From: Halobacillus amylolyticus
Lineage (GTDB): Bacteria; Bacillota; Bacilli; Bacillales; Halobacillaceae
Direction: 5' to 3'
Length of the DNA stretch: 64,000 bases
Assembly (NCBI RefSeq): GCF_022921115.1
Contig: NZ_CP095075.1
Coordinates: 682,001-746,000, forward strand
In this document: positions 7,710-15,376 of the stretch, in pieces
How the letters are laid out: each line of letters begins with the position of its first letter
Numbering within the stretch: the stretch's first letter is position 1
The notes under the pieces: model-generated
What the model was told of the DNA's origin: nothing
Seen by the model: only the letters and a program-made list of their open reading frames with translations
Database searches by the model: none
Program-made: the position numbers and the translations under genes

Positions 7710-8483
7710 CTACTTATTTAACTTGTACAATTCAGATTTGCCAAGGTAATTGATTCCATTCTGCTCACAAAACATTCTTAAGGTGCCATTAAACCACTCT
7801 GGTGCAAAGGGGTTTAGCATAACTGATTTAATAAAATTATCAATATGTCCATAGTAAACCTGAAACGTTTTATCCTTTTGATTTAAATTTAACTTTGATA
7901 TTATTCTTTCTACTTCAGTAGAAATTTCTTCAATTCCAGAATTCTTATTTGATTCGTAGTCTCCACTTAGCTTTAAATAGTCTTTTATGTGTTCTTTAGC
8001 GTCTTCGGTCCCATTAAATTTATAATGAGTCAGTAATCTAATTTCATTTTCATGTGCGAACGCTTTTCTTTTGATTTTAATCAAATCATAAAAGGAGTCT
8101 TTTTCTACTATTGTAATAGGGTCGTCCACATACTCTACTTCTAAATCTTCAACATTTTCGAGTTTTGAAATGTCATTTAAGTCAACTTCAATACGTACTG
8201 AAGTGTTATTATTATTATAGATTCTCCATAAAGCATCGCTCTCATTTAGTTTTGTCCAAGATTGGCAATATAACTTATTCGTTATAATTTGTTGAAGTAT
8301 AGTCTCTAAAGCACGTTCTGTAGATATTGAATCGGAAGAATCGATTGTTTTTTTAAATTTAGATTCAATTAAATTTAACTCATATGGATCATCCCAAAGA
8401 GTGGGATGCACAAAAGTTAATGATTGTTTCATTATCATATCAACAAAAGACTCAAAACTGATAAATCTATAAATTTTAGACAT
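7710..8483 (-). CDS. DUF2971-family protein
   Basis: 257 residues from ATG 8483, preceded by CAGGAGGAAG; a longer frame to 8525 lacks a site. The DUF2971 pattern is clear: YRFISFESF at the start, FVHPTLWDDPYE near 35-45, CQSWTKLNESDALWRIY near 85-100 and IKRKAFAHENEIRLL near 155-170. The conserved acidic, Trp and Arg residues suggest an enzymatic core, but the biochemical role of this family is not known to me. It occurs often in defence islands and prophages. It follows the HEPN-motif gene by 111 bases on the same strand and shares its terminator, so the two likely form one unit. Confidence 0.8.
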   Translation of the reverse strand: MSKIYRFISFESFVDMIMKQSLTFVHPTLWDDPYELNLIESKFKKTIDSSDSISTERALETILQQIITNKLYCQSWTKLNESDALWRIYNNNNTSVRIEVDLNDISKLENVEDLEVEYVDDPITIVEKDSFYDLIKIKRKAFAHENEIRLLTHYKFNGTEDAKEHIKDYLKLSGDYESNKNSGIEEISTEVERIISKLNLNQKDKTFQVYYGHIDNFIKSVMLNPFAPEWFNGTLRMFCEQNGINYLGKSELYKLNK

Positions 8484-8594
8484 GACTTCCTCCTGTTTAT
8501 TACGTAACAATTTGTCAGAGACCAATACCTTTTGTTAAATTGCCCCCATTACTTATAGCCTTGAAGACTTGAAACCAAGATATTTATTCGAATA

Positions 8595-10301
8595 TTATGC
8601 CTCTTCCTTCTCTTTTTCCAGAAGAAACTTCTTGGAAACTAAGTACCCAATATCTATTAAGGAATTTTCCTCTCTACAAGAAATAAGATGTTTTTGTAGT
8701 TCTATGTTGCCAGGTGTATTCAGAATACACTCCCTCAACCATACGTTATACCTGTCTATATCTCCTTCATTGTGAAATTTGTTTACTAAATTTAACATTA
8801 TTAGTAACTCAAAATATTTCGGTATCTTAATTGAAGAAGGATTATATTTACTTTTATCGTACTTTAGGTAGACATCTTCTGATTGGAAAGTATCATAGGG
8901 TAACTCATGACTCACTATCGCATAGGTTAATAACCCCTCGATTGAAGGATCATCTAAGGCACTTTGGTTTGATTCAATTACCTTTTCATAACCACTAACC
9001 CTTAGTTCCTCTTTTAATTGTAAGTTGTACAATATATAAGTAGAAATCATAGGAAGCTTATATTTCTTTTTGCTTTGAGGAATCTTTTCCTGATATATTT
9101 TCATTAAATCAGTTAATTCAGTTAATGGTTGCTCATAAATAAACGCCATCTCAAGTTGAGATAAGAAACCATTTAGTTTAGGAATTGATTGCTCTTGAGA
9201 AAACTCATCAGTATTACCTATCCAATATTTTGCGTCTAGTTCTACTTGTACAACTCCTGGAAGATCATCCCTCCAATTATAGCTTTCCGATTCAAGACAT
9301 TCTTGGGACTCAAAAAAATTTTTAATTACATGATGGGTTAATCTAAGTAAACCTTTATAGGTAATCTGAGGATTACCTCCCCAACTATATACTTCACCTG
9401 AACCTATACTTGGCATCTTCAGTTGTTTCATTATTGATTGTAAAGAATGCACATACTTAGACCTTATACCATAAGCGTTTTTTAACAATTGGTTAATGTG
9501 TGACTTTCTTAACGGGACATTAATGCCCTCTGCTTCTTCAACAAAAAAGGAATCGTCTATATTTGAAGTAATAAATGTAATGAATCTTTTCTGTAGTTTC
9601 AAATGTCTATTTTCAAGTAATATACTTTTAATTGCATCTGATTGCTCTTCTTCGAGTTCGCTAAGAACTTCATCTATCTTTAATTTTTCTCTTTGGTCAT
9701 AGTCATCCCATGTGGGTTCATAACTATCAAATGATTGGCTTATCGATTCTAAACAATAGATAAGTAAAGAATATGCTAACTCAAAATTATAGTTTAATGC
9801 TACTAAAGAATTATTATATGCTTCTAAGCATTGAACTAGTTGTTTATATTTGTCTCTTTCTAATCCCATCAATCTCTCCAAAAAGACATTAAACTCTTTT
9901 ACCTCCTGTTCGTTACCATTAATTTTAGGTTCAAAATTTCTACCAGCGAATTCATAAGGTAGAAATTCATCATTCATATTTCTTTTATTTTTCCGACAGT
10001 TCATTTCAACTGCATTTCTATCCGGATCAGTAAAACACTGAAAGAAAAATGAAAATATCAATTGGAATTGTTCTATAATCTCATGATCCCCTGTCCTTAC
10101 TAAAATACCGCCTTTCTCCATCCTGTTCTCATAACAAAAAACATATGCTGATATATTCCCGTGATTATCGACAGGTTCTACTTTACCTACACAAGTATCA
10201 ATAGAATCTCTCCAAGAGTAATTTGAATATAAAATCCCCTTACCATCATTGATATATAAATCATCTTTCTCAAAAAATTTCCCTGTAGAAATCTGTAACA
10301 A
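8595..10301 (-). CDS. HEPN-motif (Apea-like) large protein, putative defence RNase
   Basis: 568 residues from a TTG start at 10301 with AAGGAGAGG five bases upstream. I do not recognise the whole protein. The middle has features of an Apea-like HEPN domain: a helix NFELAYSLLIYCLESIS (172-188), a second helical part near 225-250, and the motif RSKYVH at 280-285, which fits the RX4-6H active site of HEPN ribonucleases. The N-terminal 150 residues are a mixed region, and the C-terminal 200 residues are mainly helical, without repeats I can identify. No membrane segments are evident. HEPN proteins often cleave RNA in phage defence or toxin-antitoxin systems. Its pairing with DUF2971 suggests a two-gene system, which is inference. 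Confidence 0.6.
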   Translation of the reverse strand: MLQISTGKFFEKDDLYINDGKGILYSNYSWRDSIDTCVGKVEPVDNHGNISAYVFCYENRMEKGGILVRTGDHEIIEQFQLIFSFFFQCFTDPDRNAVEMNCRKNKRNMNDEFLPYEFAGRNFEPKINGNEQEVKEFNVFLERLMGLERDKYKQLVQCLEAYNNSLVALNYNFELAYSLLIYCLESISQSFDSYEPTWDDYDQREKLKIDEVLSELEEEQSDAIKSILLENRHLKLQKRFITFITSNIDDSFFVEEAEGINVPLRKSHINQLLKNAYGIRSKYVHSLQSIMKQLKMPSIGSGEVYSWGGNPQITYKGLLRLTHHVIKNFFESQECLESESYNWRDDLPGVVQVELDAKYWIGNTDEFSQEQSIPKLNGFLSQLEMAFIYEQPLTELTDLMKIYQEKIPQSKKKYKLPMISTYILYNLQLKEELRVSGYEKVIESNQSALDDPSIEGLLTYAIVSHELPYDTFQSEDVYLKYDKSKYNPSSIKIPKYFELLIMLNLVNKFHNEGDIDRYNVWLRECILNTPGNIELQKHLISCREENSLIDIGYLVSKKFLLEKEKEEA

Positions 10302-10512
10302 TATAACCTCTCCTTTTAAAAGTGGTGATTTAATTATTACATAAAAATCCAGAAACGAGTGTGTATATTTAGTAGAATGAGGAGTTTAGGTGTTACTAAA
10401 TATAAATATAACGATATATTCATTAATTTTATTTACAGCAATATTGCACATAAAGATATTCTTATTTATTAATTATCTCGAAACTGAGTCTTCCGCAATC
10501 CTGCCCGTTTAC
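10302..10512. other. HEPN gene upstream region up to the IS insertion
   Basis: About 200 AT-rich bases separate the HEPN start from the IS21 left end. The promoter of the HEPN-DUF2971 unit should lie here, or in the IS, but I cannot name clear -35 and -10 boxes. Confidence 0.3.
10505..10512. repeat. left target-site duplication of the IS21 element (CCGTTTAC)
   Basis: The same eight bases occur at 12961-12968, immediately after the right end of the element. This length is within the range known for IS21 insertions. Confidence 0.85.
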
Positions 10513-10550
10513 TGTTTATGGCACACTAGAAATGTAGGAGATGGCATGCC

Positions 10551-10583
10551 TTTCATGTAGGCCCCCGCGGGGCCTACATGAAA
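10551..10583. promoter_or_regulatory. perfect 15-bp hairpin in the IS21 left end
   Basis: Arms at 10551-10565 and 10569-10583 pair fully around a CGC loop; on both strands the stem is followed by A/T runs. Placed before istA, it could terminate transcription entering from outside, a known way for insertion sequences to limit transposase expression. Confidence 0.6.
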
Positions 10584-10661
10584 AAAAGCCACTTGCGAAC
10601 ATTCCTTAAATTAAATACACTCCTGTTGGACCCAATTAAGGCAGGAGGTAGTTTTAAGGAG

Positions 10662-12173
10662 ATGTTACAAGTGACCGATATTAAGTATATCAGACAAGAA
10701 GTAAACACAAAAGGGCATTCCTATGCGGAAGTGGCTAGAAGAACAAACACTGATTATCGAACCGTTCAAAGATATGCGGACCAAGAAGAATTTCAACCTA
10801 AAGGGCAAAAGAAAAAGACTCAGCCCTCACCGGTGATGGATCCTGTAAAGAATATCGTAGATCAATGGTTAAAAGAAGATTTGAATAAGAAAAGAAAGTA
10901 TCGTAGAACTGCCAAACGTATTTGGCAGTTACTAGAGAAGGAATACCATTTTAAAGGTTCTGATCGAACAGTTCGATCCTATGTCTCTCATCGAAAAAGG
11001 GAGCTTCTAGAAGAAAGTGATGAGGCAGCTATTCCATTAGAAGCTAAACCAGGAGAAGCACAAATTGACTTTGGGGAGGGACCTTTTAAGAAGAAGGGAG
11101 AGATCGTTGATCTTCCATATCTTGTTCTTTCGTATCCGTATAGTAACGCTTTTTATGTTCAGGTCTTTGAATCACAGAACCAAGATTGTTTCCTTGAGGG
11201 AATGAAGCGATTCTTTCATCACATCGGCAGTGTGCCAAGAACCATTCGATTTGATAATCTATCACCAGCAGTGAAAAAGGTGTTATCACATGGGCAACGA
11301 GATTTGACGGAAGGATTTGAACAATTCGCCCTTCATTATGGTTTCGGTTATGAATTTTGTAATCCAGGTTCCGGAAACGAAAAAGGTCACGTGGAGGCGA
11401 TGGTGAAATATGCGAGGAATAATTTCTTTCTACCAGAGCGGACCATCTATGACGTCGAGGATCTGAACCATGTGCTATGGCAGGAGATAGAAGCAGACCG
11501 TCATCGTCCTCATTATGAAAAGAAAAAAGAGATTGCTAGATTACATGAGGAAGATAAAAACGCGTCACTAGTTCTTCCAGCCAAGGAGTATCAATGCATT
11601 CGGTACGAGACCTTGACAGCGGACAAATTTGGTTATGTAAAGGTAGATACGAAAAAGTATTCTACATCTCCAAGGTTCGCTAAACAGAAAACGCTTGTAG
11701 GGATTACCTATAATCGAATTGATATTTTAACCGATGATCACGAAGTTATTGTCCGACATGATCGTTTATATTATGAGGATGCCAAATCTATGAATTGGCA
11801 ACCCTACCTTACTCTGATGGCTAGGCGGCCTACAGCTCTAAAATATACAACATTCTATGATCAACTTCCGGTAATTTGGCAACGTTATTTACAAGATTGT
11901 ACCAAGGTAGAAAAGAAAAAAGCGCTGGACCTCCTTTCCAAGATCCTGAAGGATCATGATTTTAAGAAGGCAGAAGAAGCTCTTCAAGTCGCATCGGAGT
12001 TTGGTCATCCTTCGTCAGAAACGATCCACCAAGTCTATCATCAAATCGTTCATGGGCGAGGGTATCGCGAAACGCTAAACATGAAACATTCGGTTCCAGA
12101 AATGCCTCTGGCATCTAGAGGCATGAATCAGTATGATGTCTTCTTTTCACAAGAGAGGGGGCACTTAGAATGA
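10662..12173 (+). CDS. istA: IS21-family transposase IstA
   Basis: 503 residues from ATG 10662, the start that fits the family N-terminus (VTDIKYIRQEVNTKGHSYAE); the frame is open further upstream, but that part encodes the hairpin region. An N-terminal helix-turn-helix (SYAEVARRTNTDYRTVQRYA) is followed by the DDE integrase core with Asp in QIDFGEG, Asp in RFDNLSPAV and Glu in EKGHVEAMVKYAR. The C-terminal part matches the beta-barrel region of this family. It catalyses strand cleavage and joining at the element ends together with IstB. Length and motifs are intact. Confidence 0.92.
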   Translation: MLQVTDIKYIRQEVNTKGHSYAEVARRTNTDYRTVQRYADQEEFQPKGQKKKTQPSPVMDPVKNIVDQWLKEDLNKKRKYRRTAKRIWQLLEKEYHFKGSDRTVRSYVSHRKRELLEESDEAAIPLEAKPGEAQIDFGEGPFKKKGEIVDLPYLVLSYPYSNAFYVQVFESQNQDCFLEGMKRFFHHIGSVPRTIRFDNLSPAVKKVLSHGQRDLTEGFEQFALHYGFGYEFCNPGSGNEKGHVEAMVKYARNNFFLPERTIYDVEDLNHVLWQEIEADRHRPHYEKKKEIARLHEEDKNASLVLPAKEYQCIRYETLTADKFGYVKVDTKKYSTSPRFAKQKTLVGITYNRIDILTDDHEVIVRHDRLYYEDAKSMNWQPYLTLMARRPTALKYTTFYDQLPVIWQRYLQDCTKVEKKKALDLLSKILKDHDFKKAEEALQVASEFGHPSSETIHQVYHQIVHGRGYRETLNMKHSVPEMPLASRGMNQYDVFFSQERGHLE

Positions 12174-12892
12174 ACGATTTAATTCAAGAGTATGCGAAGA
12201 GACTGAAGCTAAGTTGGGTCCGCGAGCACTATCATGAAGTGGAAGCCGCAACTCAAGAGGAATTTTTGCTTAAGCTCTTCGAGAAAGAAATTGAACAGCG
12301 AGAGGAGCGAAAAGTTAACCTTCTATTAAAGGCGGCAACCCTGCCAGAGTTATTTGGCAAACCTTTTGACTGGACAGAGATTGAGTTAGGTCAAGAGTTG
12401 AACCAGGAGTCACTTTTAGAGGGAACGTTTATCGAGGCTAAGGAGAATATGATTTTCTATGGAGGGGTTGGAGCCGGAAAGACCTACTTATCAACGATAA
12501 TTGGGTTGAACGCGATTCGGAATCAGGGAAAGCGTGTAAAGTTCTACACTGTGGCTTCCCTCGTGAATCACCTCTTAGATGCCCATGAAAAAGGAACCAC
12601 GAATAAACTGTTTAAGCAGATTGAGAAACTAGATTTGCTTATCCTCGATGAACTGGGCTACATTCCTTTGCATAAGCAAGGGGCTGAACTCCTTTTTCAG
12701 GTGATTACCTTGTGCTATGAAAAGCGTAGTCTTATCATCACAACCAATCTACAGTTTGGTCAGTGGAATCATGTCTTTGGTGATCCGATCTTAACGGAAG
12801 CTGTTGTCGACCGCTTGATCCACCATTCACACCTTGTGCTATTCAAAGGTGACAGTCATAGATTAAGGGAATCCATGTTTAACAAAGAGTAA
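12170..12892 (+). CDS. istB: IS21-family ATP-binding helper protein IstB
   Basis: 240 residues, starting at ATG 12170 within the ATGA overlap with istA, which implies translational coupling. Walker A is GGVGAGKTYLS and Walker B is LLILDELGY, with ITTNLQF as sensor region, the pattern of DnaA/DnaC-like AAA+ helper ATPases. IstB selects target DNA and stimulates IstA. The protein is full-length for the family. Confidence 0.93.
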   Translation: MNDLIQEYAKRLKLSWVREHYHEVEAATQEEFLLKLFEKEIEQREERKVNLLLKAATLPELFGKPFDWTEIELGQELNQESLLEGTFIEAKENMIFYGGVGAGKTYLSTIIGLNAIRNQGKRVKFYTVASLVNHLLDAHEKGTTNKLFKQIEKLDLLILDELGYIPLHKQGAELLFQVITLCYEKRSLIITTNLQFGQWNHVFGDPILTEAVVDRLIHHSHLVLFKGDSHRLRESMFNKE

Positions 12893-12960
12893 AAATGGAA
12901 CGTTGGTAAGTGGCTACAAAAAGGGTTGCCGTTTTATACATATTTCTCTTGCCAAATACA

Positions 12961-12968
12961 CCGTTTAC
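12961..12968. repeat. right target-site duplication of the IS21 element (CCGTTTAC)
   Basis: It is identical to 10505-10512 and directly abuts the last base of the right inverted repeat. Confidence 0.85.
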
Positions 12969-12998
12969 GGAAGAACAAACCCATTCATAAGAATCCAA

Positions 12999-13586
12999 TT
13001 AAATATCCTTCTCCTTAAGCTCATCCTTAATTGAGTAAATCGTATTACGAGAAAGACCTGTCCTTCGGTGAATGTTCATCACGGATTCTTTTTGATTAAG
13101 CAAACGAACGACTTCATCATAAATCACTTTATCCTTTCCTTTAGCCCCCGCATAATATCTTTTCTTTCCACCTTTATACGCCCCTTTCTTTTTGGCAATT
13201 TCAATCCCTTCACGCTGGCGCTCTTTAATCATTTTCCTTTCAAATTCTGCTGTTGCAGAGAAAATAGAGACAATTAAGTCGCTATATGGATTATCCTCTC
13301 TTGTATCAATTCGTTCTTTTAACGTTACTAATCCTGCTTTCTTTTCACGTAATTCTTGAATCACTTGTAAAATATGAATCTGTGATCGACCAAAACGTGT
13401 TAAATCATGACAGACCACCACATCATGTTTACGAATCTGATATAAGAGCTTTTCAAATTGTGGTCTCTCCATAACTCCACTTTCTTTTTCAATAACAATA
13501 TCTTCACAACCGTAACCTTCTAATTCTCTAATTTGACGTTCTAAATTTTGCTCATTAGAACTCACTCGTGCGTAGCCAAATATCAT
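12999..13586 (-). CDS. small serine recombinase (resolvase/invertase type)
   Basis: 195 residues from ATG 13586, preceded by GAGGTG; upstream in-frame codons lack a site. The catalytic N-domain begins IFGYARVSSNEQN with the nucleophilic serine in position 9, and contains DLTRFGRS and EFERKMIKERQ. A basic linker and helix-turn-helix (MNIHRRTGLSRNTIYSI) follow. It differs strongly from the recombinase at 3315, especially in the C-terminal half, so these are not recent copies. Facing the other recombinase, it bounds the defence-like cluster on the right. It may excise or invert DNA between cognate sites, or be left from a Tn3-like element. Confidence 0.85.
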   Translation of the reverse strand: MIFGYARVSSNEQNLERQIRELEGYGCEDIVIEKESGVMERPQFEKLLYQIRKHDVVVCHDLTRFGRSQIHILQVIQELREKKAGLVTLKERIDTREDNPYSDLIVSIFSATAEFERKMIKERQREGIEIAKKKGAYKGGKKRYYAGAKGKDKVIYDEVVRLLNQKESVMNIHRRTGLSRNTIYSIKDELKEKDI

Positions 13587-13656
13587 TATTTTCACCTCAG
13601 TTGGGTTGAACAACCCTGAATGAACATTTTATACCTTGATATTACAGGATTTTATT

Positions 13657-13676
13657 ATGTATGTACAGGGTGTACT
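13657..13676. promoter_or_regulatory. possible recombinase binding site upstream of the right serine recombinase
   Basis: The region around 13657-13676 contains TATGTACA and, three bases on, TGTACT, forming a short inverted repeat. It lies about 70-90 bp upstream of the recombinase start, where crossover sites and autoregulatory operators of resolvases often lie. The TATGTACA core is shared with 3253-3260. Confidence 0.25.
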
Positions 13677-13688
13677 CTAATTGAACAT

Positions 13689-13717
13689 AAAAAAAGACTG
13701 GATGGCAAAAACCAGTC
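13689..13717 (-). terminator. terminator-like hairpin, minus strand
   Basis: GACTGG (13696-13701) pairs with CCAGTC (13712-13717); the minus strand continues into a run of seven T. No minus-strand gene lies directly upstream, so it may be a leftover or guard the recombinase from read-through. Confidence 0.45.
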
Positions 13718-13831
13718 AGTCTTAAATATACTTTATTCAACTAAAGTGAGGACGGTATTTAACCCTGCATAAAGCACATTTAATTCCAAATAATAACTAG
13801 CAAGAAAGTTATTAAAAAAGGAGGGTTTTAT

Positions 13832-14839
13832 GTGGAACAGGGAAAACAAATAAGACTCACAGCATCAGAAATCTCCCAGCTTTGGGCGCAATACATGAAT
13901 GATTCTGCAAGTATCTGTCTGTTGACATATTTCTTAGAAAAGGCTGAGGACACTGAAATAAAGCCGATCATAGCTCATGCCTTAGAATTATCTCAGGCCC
14001 ATATTCAGAAGATAACTTCTATACTTACAGAGGAACAGAATACAGTCCCTCACGGTTTTAAATTAGATGAGGATGTTGATTTAACTGCCCCTAGACTGTA
14101 CCCTGACAGTTATGTTTTAAGCTTTATATCTCAAATGGCTCAAATTGGGCTTACTACTTATTCAGCTAGTGTAAGTCTTTCTTCAAGATCAGATATCACT
14201 GCTTATTATAATGAATGCCTAAAAGAAACAATGGAGCTATATGAAATGTCAAAGGATTTACTATTACAAAAAGGTCTTTACCAGCGGCCACCAAATATAT
14301 CTAACTTAGAGCAGGTTGAATATGTAAAGAAGCAAGGGTTTGTTTGGGACTTATTTGGAGAAAAAAGACCTTTATCAGCATTAGAAATAGCTAATTTAAT
14401 TCCTAACATCGAAAGGAATGCTTTAGGCGTAGCCACCTTAATTGGATTTAGTCAGGTGGCAAAGTCAAAAGATGTTACACAATTTTTTATTAGGGGCATA
14501 GAAATTGCAAAAAAGCATATTCAATCTTTTGGGAAAAAATTAGGGGACAACAATCTCCCTGTACCAATGACAAGGACAGATGTAACAAAAAGCACGGCCT
14601 ACACATTTTCGGACAAAATTATGATGTTCTACACCACTGCTCTGATTGGCTTGAGTATTGGTTACTATGGCACAGCTATTGCCCAAAGTCCTAGATTGGA
14701 TTTAGGGGTAATGTATAATAAGTTGGAACTAGAAATACAGAAATATGCAGAGGATGGTTCTAATATCATGATTAAAAATAAATGGTTAGAACAGCCTCCT
14801 ATGGCTGCAAATCGTAAAGATTTAGCAAAAGATAATTGA
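13832..14839 (+). CDS. DUF3231-family protein (two repeats)
   Basis: 335 residues from a GTG start at 13832 with AAGGAGGG upstream. The protein has two copies of the DUF3231 unit, each about 160 residues: the first starts LTASEISQLWAQYMND, the second PLSALEIANLIPNIERN. Both have a central helix pair ending in SKDLLLQKG-like or IEIAKKHIQSF-like stretches. The family is common in spore-forming bacilli and may have a ferritin-like helical fold; its role is unknown. It is followed after 25 bases by the membrane protein at 14865, an arrangement I believe recurs in relatives. Confidence 0.8.
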   Translation: MEQGKQIRLTASEISQLWAQYMNDSASICLLTYFLEKAEDTEIKPIIAHALELSQAHIQKITSILTEEQNTVPHGFKLDEDVDLTAPRLYPDSYVLSFISQMAQIGLTTYSASVSLSSRSDITAYYNECLKETMELYEMSKDLLLQKGLYQRPPNISNLEQVEYVKKQGFVWDLFGEKRPLSALEIANLIPNIERNALGVATLIGFSQVAKSKDVTQFFIRGIEIAKKHIQSFGKKLGDNNLPVPMTRTDVTKSTAYTFSDKIMMFYTTALIGLSIGYYGTAIAQSPRLDLGVMYNKLELEIQKYAEDGSNIMIKNKWLEQPPMAANRKDLAKDN

Positions 14840-14864
14840 GGTTAAGGTGGTTCAATGAAATGAT

Positions 14865-15329
14865 ATGGCAAATAAGGACGCAATCGAAAAACTTTTATGG
14901 AGTATTGCTTTACCAGGCTTTGGTCAATTATTAAACGGAAAATATATCAAAGGGATTGTATTGATTTTTTTAGAGTTTTTGATTAATGTTCAGGGAAATT
15001 TTAACAAAGTCATCCTTCTAAGTTTTCATGGGGAAATGGAAAAAGCGATTCAACAAGCCGATTTCCAATGGCTCATGTTTTATCCTTGTTTATACTTTTT
15101 TGCAATGTGGGATGCTTACAAAGATGCAGGTGGAGGGAAAAAACCTTACTCGTTTTTGCCGTTTGTATTTTCAGCCTATTTCGTGACGGTAGGAACTATC
15201 TATTCGTCTAAACTCACTCTATTCAGTGTATTGCTCGGACCAATTTGGCTTCCGATATTATGTGTGATACCAGGTTTGCTTGTGGGATTTTTATTACAAA
15301 GGATTCTAAGAAAAAAGCTGCCCATTTAG
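14865..15329 (+). CDS. multi-spanning membrane protein, paralogue of the protein at 1723
   Basis: 154 residues. LLWSIALPGFGQLLNGKYIKG opens the protein, followed by hydrophobic segments near 25-42, a conserved FYPCLYFFAMWDAYKDAGG block at about 70-90 and two more segments near 95-145. It matches the protein at 1723-2220 in the same blocks but is shorter at both ends. It sits 25 bases after the DUF3231 gene on the same strand and is probably cotranscribed. The function is unknown. AAGGTGG lies somewhat far upstream of the ATG. Confidence 0.7.
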   Translation: MANKDAIEKLLWSIALPGFGQLLNGKYIKGIVLIFLEFLINVQGNFNKVILLSFHGEMEKAIQQADFQWLMFYPCLYFFAMWDAYKDAGGGKKPYSFLPFVFSAYFVTVGTIYSSKLTLFSVLLGPIWLPILCVIPGLLVGFLLQRILRKKLPI

Positions 15330-15376
15330 TGATCAGCTTTTTTACCATCATCAAAAACTCTCCCTTTGTTAAAAAA

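Larger units (their letters stand above)
10513..12960 (+). mobile_element. complete IS21-family insertion sequence (istA-istB)
   Basis: The 2,448-bp element begins TGTTTATGGCA and its right end, read inward, begins TGTATTTGGCA, so the terminal repeats match at 9 of the first 11 bases and start with TGT. Perfect 8-bp direct repeats CCGTTTAC flank it. Both istA and istB are intact with the usual 4-base overlap. It should therefore be recent and able to move. It inserted about 210 bp upstream of the HEPN gene, inside a small palindrome (TCTTCCG/CGGAAGA arms) that is restored if the element is removed on paper. Confidence 0.9.

Noticed and set aside
7499..7753. 84-codon plus-strand frame
   Set aside because: It covers the terminator hairpin at 7508-7548 and runs into the 3' end of the DUF2971 gene; no ribosome-binding site.
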